Source: Pseudomonadota bacterium (GTDB lineage Bacteria > Pseudomonadota > Alphaproteobacteria > Rhizobiales > Rhizobiaceae). From it: 64,000 nt of DNA. Of this stretch, positions 49,821 through 59,120 are shown piece by piece. The position numbers were made by a program, and so were the translations under genes. How positions within the stretch are numbered: position 1 is the stretch's first letter; every line of letters starts with the position of its first letter. The DNA lies in contig JAEXYH010000079.1 of NCBI GenBank assembly GCA_023451735.1, positions 62,001-126,000 on the forward strand, given 5' to 3'. The notes beneath the pieces are model-generated. The model saw only the letters and a program-made list of their open reading frames with translations, searched no databases and was not told the DNA's origin.

Positions 49821-51380
49821 TCAGCGCCTCAAGGTCAAACCAATTCCGGCCCGCAGGATATCCTGATCGGAGCCTCCGCCGGTCGTGGTTTCGTATTCGA
49901 TGTCGCCGGTCATATCGAGGTAGCGGTTGATGCTCCAGGTCAGGCCCGCCCCGGCAATCCAGGTCACGTTGTTATCGCTGGAGCCTTGGAAGTCGCGATA
50001 TGTTGTACTTCCTGTAAGGCGTGCCACGAGATGGTCGCGCATCTGGTGGGCGAGGGCGGAGCTCAACTGATATTCCGCCCAGCCTCCCTGGCCAGCGGCC
50101 GTCGAGTCCTGGACTGTGCTGCGAAGCCCGATGTTGATATCGGTACCGCGTCGGGGCGACCAGCTGACATTGCCGTCTGCGGTAAACGCATTAACCGCAT
50201 CCAGCCGGGCGTCGTCGTAGGATACGCGCTGGTAGCCGCCCGCCAGCTCGCCGCGGAGTTTTTCCCCGAAATCGAAAGCGACTCCGGCGCGTGCCGCATA
50301 GCTGTCGGAGGAGCGCTGATAACCCGCGCTATCGCGGCGGCGATCGTAGAATGTATGGCCAAGTGCCACTTCGGCAAACGGAATGATCGCCGGCGAAAGC
50401 TCGTAGCCGAGACGCAGGCGCCCATCGATGCCGGTGCGGTTTCTGTCCTTCATGCTGAAGACCGAACCATCGGACAGTTTGGCGTCCGTATAGACATCGC
50501 GGCTGGCGCCGATCGCAGCCAGGCCTCGAATACGCCCCACTTCTCGTTCGATGGAGGCTTCCGTTTCGAACTGGTGGACGCCCGCCTGCTCGGAGGCATC
50601 GCCGATGGCGTTCGGGTCCGCGACATCCTCGCGCTCAAAACTGTAGTTTGCGGTAATATGCGCGATCGTATCGTCAGCAAGATCCAGCCGCAGGTCAGCG
50701 CCGATCCGCGCGTTCGGATCGGTGTCATTCTGGTTGCCGCTCAGATTGCGTTCGTATACGCCTTCGCCGGTAATCGTCAGCGCGTGCCGCGACCAGTCGG
50801 AGGTTAGCGTTCCGCGTATGCCGGTCGCGAGGTAGTTGCGTGTCTCTTTCGAACCGTGGTCACGGGTGATCTCGGTGTTGATGCTCTGGTTGACCGAAGG
50901 GCGAAGAACTAAGGTGCCCAGACGCACGCCGGGCGCCTCTGCGGCCTCGCGTCGCTGTTCTTCCCATTCCGGCCGGTCGACAGGCGTCGTGCCGGGATCG
51001 AGCTGCTGGTCATATTGCTGGTTCAGATCGTCTTCATAGGGCTGATTCAGTTCATCCGTTTCGGCAGCGTTTTCCGGCTGGGCAGGCCGCTGCGGCGCTG
51101 GGGCAGCCGTCGGATCGTAGAGGCCGGATGCGGGATGCTCGGTACCATCCTGTACTAAGGGTGTCGGCCACGTTGCCGTTGTCGCTCCGCCGGTAACACT
51201 TGTCGTGCCGGCGGTGCCGAACTGGTTGTCAGGGAGGCCAGGCAGAGGAGTGGTCGTGTTGGAGAAAAGGCTTTGGGCATGGATAGCGCTGCCACCGGAC
51301 ACGGCTGCGATCGCGACGACAAGGCCTATAGCCGTCCGCCGCCCGCGTCGGGCCGTACCTGTCAGAAACGTGTTTTTCAT
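49821..51380 (-). CDS. Outer-membrane beta-barrel protein (BBP2-like)
   Basis: The 519-residue protein has a signal peptide (about residues 1-35, ending AIHA), a Pro/Gln-rich linker of about 90 residues (AAPAPQRPAQPENA and similar), and a C-terminal beta-barrel of alternating residue strands (LVLRPSVNQSINTEI onwards) ending GIGLTLRR. The barrel looks like the BBP2_2 family of outer-membrane proteins. Function unknown. ATG at 51380 is used; the codon before it is TTG. Confidence 0.82.
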   Translation of the reverse strand: MKNTFLTGTARRGRRTAIGLVVAIAAVSGGSAIHAQSLFSNTTTPLPGLPDNQFGTAGTTSVTGGATTATWPTPLVQDGTEHPASGLYDPTAAPAPQRPAQPENAAETDELNQPYEDDLNQQYDQQLDPGTTPVDRPEWEEQRREAAEAPGVRLGTLVLRPSVNQSINTEITRDHGSKETRNYLATGIRGTLTSDWSRHALTITGEGVYERNLSGNQNDTDPNARIGADLRLDLADDTIAHITANYSFEREDVADPNAIGDASEQAGVHQFETEASIEREVGRIRGLAAIGASRDVYTDAKLSDGSVFSMKDRNRTGIDGRLRLGYELSPAIIPFAEVALGHTFYDRRRDSAGYQRSSDSYAARAGVAFDFGEKLRGELAGGYQRVSYDDARLDAVNAFTADGNVSWSPRRGTDINIGLRSTVQDSTAAGQGGWAEYQLSSALAHQMRDHLVARLTGSTTYRDFQGSSDNNVTWIAGAGLTWSINRYLDMTGDIEYETTTGGGSDQDILRAGIGLTLRR

Positions 51381-51455
51381 CAAATGCCCGGCAACCTCAA
51401 ATGCTTACCCAAATGTAAATCACCGTGGTTAAGGATTGGTTGAAGAAGCCGAACG

Positions 51456-52523
51456 GTGGTGGACGGACAAACAACCGCGCCGAAAGAAGATGGACTTGAG
51501 GGGGAAAAAGGACTAAGCCTGCCGATCATGATCAAGCGCGCATTACAACTCGTCGAGCACGACGTCGTCGATTCCGCCTTGCGGACAATTTCCTTTGGTC
51601 AACAAGGGCTTAGTGCTCTTGAAGAGACCTTGAAAGATGGTCTCGGATTGGCCTTTCGACAGGCGGTCGAGACAATCGGTGCAATCGACGGTCGAGTTGT
51701 GATCACCGGTGTCGGCAAAAGCGGACATATCGGCCGCAAGATTTCGGCCAGCCTCGCTTCGACCGGCACGCCTTCCTTCTTCGTTCATCCGGTCGAGGCA
51801 AATCACGGCGACCTGGGCATGATTACGCCCGGCGACGTGGTGCTCGCCTTGTCCTGGAGTGGCGAGACGGCCGAGTTGCAGGGTATCGTTTCCTTCACCC
51901 GTCGGTTCTCCGTTCCGCTGATCGCACTGACCTCGGGTGAATCGTCGACGCTTGCGCGTGAGGCCGACATCGTTCTTCTGCTGCCGAAGGCGCAGGAAGC
52001 CTGCCCGCATGGGTTGGCGCCGACGACATCGACCTTGATGCAGCTTGCGCTTGGCGATGCTCTCGCCGTGGCGCTATTGGAAGCACGCGGATTTTCTGCC
52101 GCGGATTTCCGGGTCTATCACCCTGGTGGCAAGCTTGGCGCGATGCTTTCGCATGTCAGCGACCTGATGCATACGGGTGACCAGCTGCCTCTGGTGAACA
52201 AAGGTACTTCGATGCCGGAGGCTATCCACGAGCTTTCGGCCAAGCGGTTCGGCTGTGTCGGTGTGATCGATGACGAGGGACGTATCTGCGGTGTCCTGAC
52301 CGACGGCGACATTGCTCGTCATCTCGACGGCAATCTCAGTACGATGATCGTTGACGAGGTGATGACGGCAAACCCCAAGACCGTCAGCAAGGCGACGCTG
52401 GCGACTGCCGCCATGGCGCTTCTCAACAAACACAGCATTGGCGCGCTTCTGGTGGTCGACGAGGAAAAGCGGCCGATCGGTATTGTGCATTTCCACGACC
52501 TGTTGCGGGTCGGGGTGGCCTGA
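51456..52523 (+). CDS. kdsD: KpsF/GutQ-type arabinose-5-phosphate isomerase
   Basis: The 355-residue enzyme makes D-arabinose-5-phosphate for KDO synthesis. It has an N-terminal SIS domain with VVITGVGKSGHIGRKISASLASTG and SGETAELQ, then two CBS domains (LSHVSDLMHTGD and VDEVMTANPKTV). The start may be GTG at 51456 or the ATG at 51528, which gives a length closer to the family's usual 320-330 residues; neither has a strong ribosome site. It is separated by a 75-base gap from the divergent beta-barrel gene. Confidence 0.9.
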   Translation: MVDGQTTAPKEDGLEGEKGLSLPIMIKRALQLVEHDVVDSALRTISFGQQGLSALEETLKDGLGLAFRQAVETIGAIDGRVVITGVGKSGHIGRKISASLASTGTPSFFVHPVEANHGDLGMITPGDVVLALSWSGETAELQGIVSFTRRFSVPLIALTSGESSTLAREADIVLLLPKAQEACPHGLAPTTSTLMQLALGDALAVALLEARGFSAADFRVYHPGGKLGAMLSHVSDLMHTGDQLPLVNKGTSMPEAIHELSAKRFGCVGVIDDEGRICGVLTDGDIARHLDGNLSTMIVDEVMTANPKTVSKATLATAAMALLNKHSIGALLVVDEEKRPIGIVHFHDLLRVGVA

Positions 52524-52611
52524 GGTCAAACCCGTTGCCGGATCTGGAAGCCCACTCCCTGCTATAGAGACGGGGCTTCAGACGAAGGAGCTGCGCTCTT
52601 CGCGGGCGCAG

Positions 52612-52923
52612 ATGCTCGAGACAATCGCGCCGGATTTTCGTGAATTCGGCCGCTCGGGCGGCAACCGTGATCTTCCGGAAATCCTGTCTGGACTGATGAC
52701 CGAAGCGGCCGGTGCCAAAATGGCGGTCAAGGATTTTTCGATTTCGCGTCCGAGCGAGACAATTGCACTTGCGACCTATCGCGGTGTTCGCTTCGAGGAT
52801 GACGGGACCGAACTGGTGACCAATCGCAGTTCGATCTCGCGCCTGGAGAAAGACGGCAACTGGCGAATGGTCTTCCACCAGGGGGAACGCCAGCTGCCTG
52901 ATCCCGCTTATTTCTCCCGGTAG
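52612..52923 (+). CDS. SnoaL/DUF4440-like protein, N-terminus possibly frameshifted
   Basis: The frame from ATG 52612 gives 103 residues with IAPDFREFGRSGG, ISRPSETIALATYR and a WRMVFHQGERQLP end, as in DUF4440/nuclear transport factor 2-like proteins. Family members usually start about 20 residues earlier. In this frame the preceding AIETGLQTKELRSSRAQ is family-like, but no start codon precedes it. In the next frame a TTG at 52536 gives PDLEAHSLL and then stops at a TAG near 52566. The two parts join well if one base was lost near 52560-52566. It is therefore either a shortened gene or a frameshifted one. Its 3' end overlaps the convergent Atu4866-like gene by 16 bases. Confidence 0.55.
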   Translation: MLETIAPDFREFGRSGGNRDLPEILSGLMTEAAGAKMAVKDFSISRPSETIALATYRGVRFEDDGTELVTNRSSISRLEKDGNWRMVFHQGERQLPDPAYFSR

Positions 52924-53261
52924 AATATCATCCCACCGTGATGCAGGACGTCGTTTTCGACAAATGTTCCATCGGCAGTGAAGCCGGTGTCGTCCCAATA
53001 ATCGATGTGATTGTCGGTGACGAGATAGCGCCCCTGATATGCGCTCTTCCTGTTTCCCCGGGCTTCGTCGTAACGGCCGTTGGGCAAGAGCTCCTGCCGG
53101 ATGCGACCGTCGCCGGTCACCCACATGCCGAGATAGGAGTGGTTCTGCGCTTGTGCCTGATTGCTCATGCTTTCTTCTGCCTTTGCCAGATGGACTGCCG
53201 CGCCGAGCGAGGCCGCGGTGGCGATGATGATTGCGACTATGATGGAGAGGGGATTGCTCAT
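52908..53261 (-). CDS. Atu4866-like secreted protein
   Basis: The 117-residue protein has an N-terminal hydrophobic signal segment (about residues 5-27) and then a small domain like Agrobacterium Atu4866: SYLGMWVTGDGRIRQELLPN, AYQGRYLVTDNHIDYWDD and LHHGGMIFYRE. The repeated Gly-Tyr/Trp pattern suggests a small beta-barrel that may bind a ligand; the function is unknown. It overlaps the carboxymuconolactone decarboxylase gene by four bases. Confidence 0.88.
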   Translation of the reverse strand: MSNPLSIIVAIIIATAASLGAAVHLAKAEESMSNQAQAQNHSYLGMWVTGDGRIRQELLPNGRYDEARGNRKSAYQGRYLVTDNHIDYWDDTGFTADGTFVENDVLHHGGMIFYREK

Positions 53262-53749
53262 GGCTTCGTATCTCCGTTGGTTTCGTTTCCGGATGCGCGC
53301 CGCTCTTCGAACAATTGCGCCAGGACCTGTGATGCGCCGATCGCCTTCGGAAAGCCTGCAGGCACGGTCACCATGTAGATGACCTCCTTGAGTTCATCCT
53401 CGCTCACACCGATGTTGAGGGCATAGCTTGCGTGAACTCGCATGAAGGCCGTCTCACCGGTCGCCGCGAACGCTGCGACCGCCGCCAGTTGCCTGGTCCG
53501 GTCGTCGAGGCCAGGGCGCGTCCAGACGTCGCCCAGCGCATAGGCTTCGGTGGCATCGGCGAGGAAGGGAAATTCCTGCCGCATGCGTTCCAGGTTGGGT
53601 TGGGTCATGCCGTTGTTGAGATGGCGGATTACCGCGGCGCCGCGTTGCCGCCGTTCTTCGACAGTTTGCGCGACGCTGGCTTCGGGGACGAGACCCAGCA
53701 CTGCGACTGCGCCTGCTGCTGCGATATGGGATCGGAAATGTTGAAGCAT
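53258..53749 (-). CDS. Carboxymuconolactone decarboxylase-family protein
   Basis: A 163-residue protein with a signal-like N-terminus (AAAGAVAVLGLVPEASVAQ) and then a CMD/AhpD-like helical domain (TRPGLDDRTRQLAAVAAFAATG, HASYALNIGVSEDELKEVIY). The secreted form lacks an evident CxxC, so peroxidase activity is not indicated. It precedes the Atu4866-like gene in the same direction and follows an SDR gene, forming a probable three-gene unit. Confidence 0.85.
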   Translation of the reverse strand: MLQHFRSHIAAAGAVAVLGLVPEASVAQTVEERRQRGAAVIRHLNNGMTQPNLERMRQEFPFLADATEAYALGDVWTRPGLDDRTRQLAAVAAFAATGETAFMRVHASYALNIGVSEDELKEVIYMVTVPAGFPKAIGASQVLAQLFEERRASGNETNGDTKP

Positions 53750-53788
53750 GATTACCTCCTCTAAAGCGTTGCTTCGGATTGATCTTGA

Positions 53789-54511
53789 TCAGTGCGGCGA
53801 ACGCGTCGGGCGGATGACGATCTCGCTGACATCGACGTCTTCCGGCTGCTCGATGGCGTAACGGACGGCGCGGCCGATGGCGTCGGGCTGCAGCGCGATG
53901 GCACGCCAGGCCTTCATGCCTTCGGCGGCAACCGGATCGGTGATCGTGCCTGCCAGTTCGCTTTCCACCACGCCGGGATGGATGCAGGTGACGCGCAGCT
54001 TGTCGTTTTCCTGGCGCAACCCGTCCGAAATGGCCCGTACGGCGAATTTCGTGGCGCAATAGACGGCGGCGGTGGGGGAAACGCTGAGCGCGCCGATCGA
54101 GGCAATGTTGATGATATAGCCGAAACCGCGTGCCGTCATTTCGGGCAACACGGCCGCCACGCCATAGAGCACTCCCTTGATGTTGACGTCGATCATGTGA
54201 TCCCATTCGTCGACCTTCAGCGAGGTCATCAGGGAGAGCGGCATGACGCCGGCATTGTTGACGATCACGTCGACGCCGCCGAATTCTTCTCGCGCAGCAT
54301 CTGCGAACGCCGAGACATCGGCGCGGTCGGTCACGTCGAGCCCGCGGGTCATGACCTTTCCACCGTTCTGGCGGATCTCGTCGGCCAATTTTTCGAGACG
54401 TTCAGTGCGCCGGGCGCCCAGCACGACAGTCGCTCCGGCCTTTGCAAGCTCCCGTGCAATTCCTGCTCCGATGCCGCTGGAAGCGCCGGTGATGAGAACA
54501 ATCTTGTCCAT
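53789..54511 (-). CDS. Short-chain dehydrogenase/reductase (SDR)
   Basis: The 240-residue oxidoreductase has the NADP-binding motif GASSGIGAGIARELA, NNAGVMPLS, and the catalytic Ser and Tyr-Lys (IASIGALS and YCATKFA). It is first in the run with the carboxymuconolactone decarboxylase and Atu4866-like genes and is divergent from a LysR gene that likely controls the group. Start ATG at 54511 gives MDKIVLITGAS; a longer frame begins at 54526. Confidence 0.92.
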   Translation of the reverse strand: MDKIVLITGASSGIGAGIARELAKAGATVVLGARRTERLEKLADEIRQNGGKVMTRGLDVTDRADVSAFADAAREEFGGVDVIVNNAGVMPLSLMTSLKVDEWDHMIDVNIKGVLYGVAAVLPEMTARGFGYIINIASIGALSVSPTAAVYCATKFAVRAISDGLRQENDKLRVTCIHPGVVESELAGTITDPVAAEGMKAWRAIALQPDAIGRAVRYAIEQPEDVDVSEIVIRPTRSPH

Positions 54512-54599
54512 GACTTTTCCTTCCATATTTGCCGCGTGATTGCGGTTGCCAGAAAGGTAGTCTCAGATCATTGTCGTGATAAGCTGCTTAGTGTTTTCC

Positions 54600-54617
54600 A
54601 GTTTGGTAAGTGAAACT
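54600..54617. promoter_or_regulatory. Candidate LysR binding site
   Basis: An inverted repeat AGTTT-N8-AAACT lies 5 bases before the LysR gene start and within the SDR/LysR divergent promoter region. LysR regulators commonly bind partial dyads of this size. Confidence 0.4.
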
Positions 54618-54622
54618 AATCA

Positions 54623-55528
54623 ATGATGCCTGACTTCAATGCTCTTGCCGCGTTCGTCCTCGTCGCCGAGGAAAAGAGTTTTCGCGCCGCGGCGGATCGT
54701 TTGGGCGTCACGCGGTCGGCCGTCAGCCAGACGATCCGCAGGCTGGAAGAGACGCTCGGCATCGCCGTGGTTTCCCGGACCACCCGCAGCGTCGCCTTGA
54801 CCGAGGCGGGCGAGCGGCTTTACGCGGAAGTGGCGCCGGCTTTTGCCGGCATGCAGGCCGCCATCGAGACAGCGGCAAGCCTGCGGGACAGGCCACGCGG
54901 GCAGCTGCGGCTTGCTGTGTCCTCGATCGCCGAGAGCTTTCTGTCGGGAGCGATGCTTGCGTCTTTTGCGGAGAAAAATCCGGAGGTCAAACTGCATGTC
55001 ACCGTGACCGACGAGGAGTTCGATATCGTTGAGGAAGGGTATGACGCCGGCGTGCGGCTGGGGGAGGTGATCGCGCAGGACATGATCGCGGTTCCGGTCT
55101 CCGGCGAGCAGCGCCAGCTTGCCGTCGCTTCGCCGGATTACATCGAGCGCTTCGGCGCCCCCACCCATCCGGGCGAACTGACCGAGCGTCGTTGCATCGG
55201 CTGGCGCAGGGCGCCGAACCTGCCTGCCTATCGCTGGGAGTTTGCCGAGGACGACCGGGAGTTTTCCGTCGCGGTCAACGATGCGATCACGACGACCGAC
55301 ATGGCTTTGATGATAAAGCTCGCAATCGCCGGTGCCGGTATCAGCTTCGGCATGGAAGACAGTTTTCGGACGCCGATCAAGCGCGGAGAACTGGTGCCGA
55401 TCCTGGAGCGTTTCTGCCCGCGGTTTTCAGGCTTCTATCTGTATTATCCGAGCCGCCGCAACATGGCCCCCAAACTGCGCGCTCTGGTGGATCACCTGCG
55501 CAGCTTTCGACAGGGGCAGGTGTCTTAA
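54623..55528 (+). CDS. LysR-family transcriptional regulator
   Basis: The 301-residue protein has an N-terminal winged helix (FNALAAFVLVAEEKSFRAAADRLGVTRSAVSQTIRRLEE region) and a substrate-binding domain from about residue 90 (RGQLRLAVSSIAE). It is like the regulators that sit beside and control SDR genes, here divergent. The first of two adjacent ATG codons is used. Confidence 0.9.
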   Translation: MMPDFNALAAFVLVAEEKSFRAAADRLGVTRSAVSQTIRRLEETLGIAVVSRTTRSVALTEAGERLYAEVAPAFAGMQAAIETAASLRDRPRGQLRLAVSSIAESFLSGAMLASFAEKNPEVKLHVTVTDEEFDIVEEGYDAGVRLGEVIAQDMIAVPVSGEQRQLAVASPDYIERFGAPTHPGELTERRCIGWRRAPNLPAYRWEFAEDDREFSVAVNDAITTTDMALMIKLAIAGAGISFGMEDSFRTPIKRGELVPILERFCPRFSGFYLYYPSRRNMAPKLRALVDHLRSFRQGQVS

Positions 55529-55657
55529 AATGGATGAGATGCAGCGGTGGATTTCGTAGTCCGTGCTTCAAACTGAAGGGCGGCGGTGTTATGGCGCGTG
55601 AGATCCGCGATGCTGGCGGGAAAAGGAACGGGCAGGGAGCCGCCGCAGGCAAGGGAC

Positions 55658-56821
55658 ATGGATCAGAATTCTTCTCCCTATATTCTTTTCCGTGACGATC
55701 CTGCCGGGCGGCAGATGTTGTTTTCGTCTCCGATCGAGCTGATCGTCGCGCGCCATGTGGATGAGGTCATCCCGGCATTGCGGCGGCTGGAGGAATGCAA
55801 GGCTTCCGGCAAATGGCTTGCCGGTTATCTTGCCTATGAGGCGGGTTACGCCTTCGAGGAAAAACTTCGTCCGCTTGCGCCGGTGGGCCGCGAGACGCCG
55901 CTGGTCTGCATGGGAGTGTTCGACGGGCCGGCACTCGATGGCGATCCCAGGTTGTCTGCGCCCAACGACATCAAGTCCGATGCGGCCTTGAGCGGACCGC
56001 ATGCCGACTGGAACGAAGAGGCCTATGCCGCCCGCTTTGCCGTTTTGCACGATCACCTGCGTAAGGGAGACTGTTTCCAGGGCAATCTCACCATGCCGAT
56101 CGAGGCGCATTGGCCAGGAGATGCGCGCGAATTGTTCTGGTCGCTGATTGCGCGCCAGCCGGTCCGCTACGGTGCGCTTGCCGAGCTTGGCGGGCCTGCC
56201 ATCGTTTCGCGTTCGCCGGAGCTTTTCTTTGCGGTCGATGACGGCGGCTGGATCGAGACCCATCCGATGAAGGGAACTGCCGCGCGGGGTGCGTCACCAG
56301 CGGAAGACGAGGCGATCAAAGAGCAGATGCTGGCGGACGAGAAGACGCTGGCGGAAAACCGCATGATCGTCGATCTGCTGCGTAACGATATCTCGCATGT
56401 CAGTGAAGCGGGTACACTTTCGGTGCCGAGACTTTTCGAGATCGAGACCTATCCGACAGTGCATCAGATGGTGAGCCATGTTCGCGCCAGGCTGTTGCCG
56501 GATGCGGGTTTGCCGGAGATCATGCGTGCGCTGTTTCCCTGCGGGTCGATCACCGGTGCGCCGAAGCTGAGTGCGATGACCATATTGCACAAACTCGAAA
56601 CCGGTCCAAGGGATGCCTATTGCGGGGCAATCGGCTGGTGCGATCCGGCAGGGCCGATGCGATTTTCGGTGGCAATCAGGACGATCAGCCTTTTTTCCGG
56701 CGGAAGGGCGGTTTTCAATGTCGGTGGCGGTATCGTCTTCGATTCGATGCCGCAGGCGGAATACGAGGAGTGCCTGTTGAAGGCCAGGTTTGCGGTGGGA
56801 GACCAATGGATTTCTCGTTGA
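55658..56821 (+). CDS. pabB: Aminodeoxychorismate synthase component I
   Basis: The 387-residue enzyme makes 4-amino-4-deoxychorismate for folate. It has the chorismate-binding fold: GDCFQGNLTMPIEAHW, SRSPELFFAV, HPMKGTAARG, DLLRNDISHV and FPCGSITGAPKLSAM. It lacks a fused glutaminase; no pabA is visible in the window. The start at 55658 has AAGGGA just upstream and gives MDQNSSPYILF. It overlaps pabC by 16 bases, hence translational coupling. Confidence 0.92.
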   Translation: MDQNSSPYILFRDDPAGRQMLFSSPIELIVARHVDEVIPALRRLEECKASGKWLAGYLAYEAGYAFEEKLRPLAPVGRETPLVCMGVFDGPALDGDPRLSAPNDIKSDAALSGPHADWNEEAYAARFAVLHDHLRKGDCFQGNLTMPIEAHWPGDARELFWSLIARQPVRYGALAELGGPAIVSRSPELFFAVDDGGWIETHPMKGTAARGASPAEDEAIKEQMLADEKTLAENRMIVDLLRNDISHVSEAGTLSVPRLFEIETYPTVHQMVSHVRARLLPDAGLPEIMRALFPCGSITGAPKLSAMTILHKLETGPRDAYCGAIGWCDPAGPMRFSVAIRTISLFSGGRAVFNVGGGIVFDSMPQAEYEECLLKARFAVGDQWISR

Positions 56822-57438
56822 TCGAGACGATGCGCTGGACGCCCGAGGACGGCTTCCTCCGTCTGGAGCAGCATTTGCGACGGCTTAGCCGCTCTGCGGA
56901 TGCGCTCGGCTTTCGCCAGCCGCAAAATGCACGGAAACATCTCGATGATGCCGTCGATGGCGACGAACCGTTGCGCGTCCGGCTGGTGATGTCGTTTCGC
57001 GGCAAGATCGAGGTGACGGCCACGCCGTTTGTTCTGCAATCGTCGGATAAAGTCTGGAAAGTCGGGATCGGGGTAACGAAGCTGAAATCCGACGACCCGC
57101 TCTATCGTCACAAGACGTCACGCCGCGAGCCCTATGAGGCAGCGCGGGCGGAGTTTTCCTCAGACGAGGCCGACGAGGTGCTTTTGACCAACGAGCGCGG
57201 CGAGATGTGCGAAGGCACGATCACCAACCTGTTCGTCGAGGATCAGGACGGCATGCTGCTGACCCCGCCGATCACCAGCGGCATCCTGCCCGGCGTGCTG
57301 CGGGCGGATCTGATCCGCGAGCGACGCGCGAAAGGCGCGGTGCTGACGCCCGCCGATCTGGAGGATGCGATGAAAGCAGGGCGCCGCATTTTCGTCGGCA
57401 ATTCCCTGCGTGGTCTGATCCGCGCCGAACTCGTCTGA
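56806..57438 (+). CDS. pabC: Aminotransferase class IV, probable aminodeoxychorismate lyase
   Basis: The 210-residue PLP protein likely releases 4-aminobenzoate from aminodeoxychorismate. The PLP-lysine region HKTSRREPYEAA is present, with LLTNERGEMCEGTITNLFVED and GILPGVLRADLI, all typical of class IV transaminase-fold enzymes. It is shorter than the typical 260-280 residues. Start ATG at 56806 lies inside the end of pabB. Confidence 0.85.
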   Translation: MDFSLIETMRWTPEDGFLRLEQHLRRLSRSADALGFRQPQNARKHLDDAVDGDEPLRVRLVMSFRGKIEVTATPFVLQSSDKVWKVGIGVTKLKSDDPLYRHKTSRREPYEAARAEFSSDEADEVLLTNERGEMCEGTITNLFVEDQDGMLLTPPITSGILPGVLRADLIRERRAKGAVLTPADLEDAMKAGRRIFVGNSLRGLIRAELV

Positions 57439-57488
57439 TTGCCTGGAGTATCGGCATATCAAGGCTTTGACGGGATCCTGCCTCGTGC

Positions 57489-57518
57489 TTGACGCGTTCT
57501 TGGAACAAGCCCTTTATT
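57489..57518 (+). promoter_or_regulatory. Promoter of homospermidine synthase
   Basis: TTGACG at 57489-57494 and CTTTAT or TTTATT at 57512-57518 are separated by 17-18 bases. The leader of roughly 110 bases holds a hairpin-like GTCAC...GTGAC (about 57560-57585) of unknown role. Confidence 0.55.
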
Positions 57519-57633
57519 GTGACTGAATTTTGTGATCTAGGGCCGCGCATAAAAACACGCGTCACACTCGCTGGTTATGCGTGACAGCCAGGCTGCGGTT
57601 ACTACAGAGCAGTCGATTTTTAGGGAGTATGAC

Positions 57634-59082
57634 ATGTCGGATACCAACTACCCGGTCTATGCCGAAATTACCGGCCCGATCGTGATGATCGGCTTCGGTT
57701 CGATCGGTCGCGGCACGCTGCCGCTGATCGAACGTCATTTCAAGTTCGACAAGAGCCGGATGGTGGTCATCGACCCGCGCGAAGAGCCGGCCGACATGGA
57801 AATCCTTGCCAAGCATGGCGTGCGCCATATCAAGGAACACGTCACCAAGGAAAACTACAAGGAGCTGCTGAAGCCGCTTCTGACCGAAGGCGAAGGCCAG
57901 GGTTTCTGCGTCAACCTGTCGGTTGATACCGGATCACTCGACCTGATGAAGCTCTGCCGCAAGCTCGACGTTCTCTATATCGACACGGTCGTCGAACCCT
58001 GGCTCGGTTTCTATTTCGACACCAGCATGGATAATTCCGAGCGCACCAACTACGCGCTGCGCGAAACCGTGCGCAAGGAAAAGGCCAAGAACCCGGGCGG
58101 TACGACGGCCGTTTCCACCTGCGGCGCCAACCCGGGCATGGTCTCGTGGTTCGTCAAACAGGCGCTGGTCAATCTTGCCAATGATACGGGCCTCAAGTTC
58201 GACGAGCCGGATCAGAACGATCGCGAAGGCTGGGCCAAGCTGATGAAGAAGCTGGGCGTCAAGGGCGTGCATATTGCCGAACGCGACACCCAGCGCACCA
58301 AGCACCCCAAGCCACTCAACGTCTTCTGGAACACATGGTCGGTCGAAGGTTTTATTTCTGAAGGCCTGCAGCCCTCCGAACTCGGCTGGGGCACCCATGA
58401 AAACTGGATGCCGAAGAACGCCAAGAAGCACAAGAAGGGCTGTAAGGCAGCGATCTATCTGGAACAGCCGGGCGCCAATACCCGCGTTCGCACCTGGTGC
58501 CCGACACCGGGTCCGCAATACGGTTTCCTCGTCACTCATAACGAGTCGATCTCGATCGCCGACTACTACACGGTCGAGAAGGACGGCGAAGTCGTCTACC
58601 GCCCGACCTGCCATTACGCCTACCATCCTGCCAACGATGCCGTGCTGTCCCTGCACGAAATGTTCGGCAATGGCGGCAAGGCGCAACCGGTCCTGCACGT
58701 TCTCAACGAGGACGAGCTTGAGGATGGCGTCGACGAACTCGGCGTGCTGCTCTACGGCCACGAAAAGAACGCCTACTGGTACGGTTCGCGCCTGTCGCTG
58801 GAAGAAACCCGCCGCATCGCGCCTTATCAGAACGCAACCGGCCTTCAGGTGACCTCGGCGGTTCTCGCCGGCATGGTCTGGGCGCTGGAAAACCCCAAAG
58901 CCGGCATCGTCGAGGCTGACGAGGTGGATTACAAGCGCTGCCTGGAAGTGCAGACGCCTTACCTCGGCCCGGTCGAAGGCCATTATACCGACTGGACCCC
59001 GCTCGAAGGCCGTCCGGGCCTGTTCCCGGAAGATATCGACGACAAGGATGCCTGGCAGTTCAAGAACATTCTGGTACGTTAA
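57634..59082 (+). CDS. hss: Homospermidine synthase
   Basis: The 482-residue NAD-dependent enzyme joins two putrescines to make sym-homospermidine, the major polyamine of rhizobia. The N-terminal dinucleotide motif IVMIGFGSIGRGTLPLIERH is present, with VVEPWLGFYFDTS, STCGANPGMVSWFVKQAL and the C-terminal TGLQVTSAVLAGMVWALE. AGGGAGT lies seven bases before the ATG at 57634. It is a single-gene unit with its own promoter and terminator. Confidence 0.95.
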   Translation: MSDTNYPVYAEITGPIVMIGFGSIGRGTLPLIERHFKFDKSRMVVIDPREEPADMEILAKHGVRHIKEHVTKENYKELLKPLLTEGEGQGFCVNLSVDTGSLDLMKLCRKLDVLYIDTVVEPWLGFYFDTSMDNSERTNYALRETVRKEKAKNPGGTTAVSTCGANPGMVSWFVKQALVNLANDTGLKFDEPDQNDREGWAKLMKKLGVKGVHIAERDTQRTKHPKPLNVFWNTWSVEGFISEGLQPSELGWGTHENWMPKNAKKHKKGCKAAIYLEQPGANTRVRTWCPTPGPQYGFLVTHNESISIADYYTVEKDGEVVYRPTCHYAYHPANDAVLSLHEMFGNGGKAQPVLHVLNEDELEDGVDELGVLLYGHEKNAYWYGSRLSLEETRRIAPYQNATGLQVTSAVLAGMVWALENPKAGIVEADEVDYKRCLEVQTPYLGPVEGHYTDWTPLEGRPGLFPEDIDDKDAWQFKNILVR

Positions 59083-59120
59083 TACCGGAGCCGGCGTTCT
59101 GATTTCTGTGTATTATGAAG

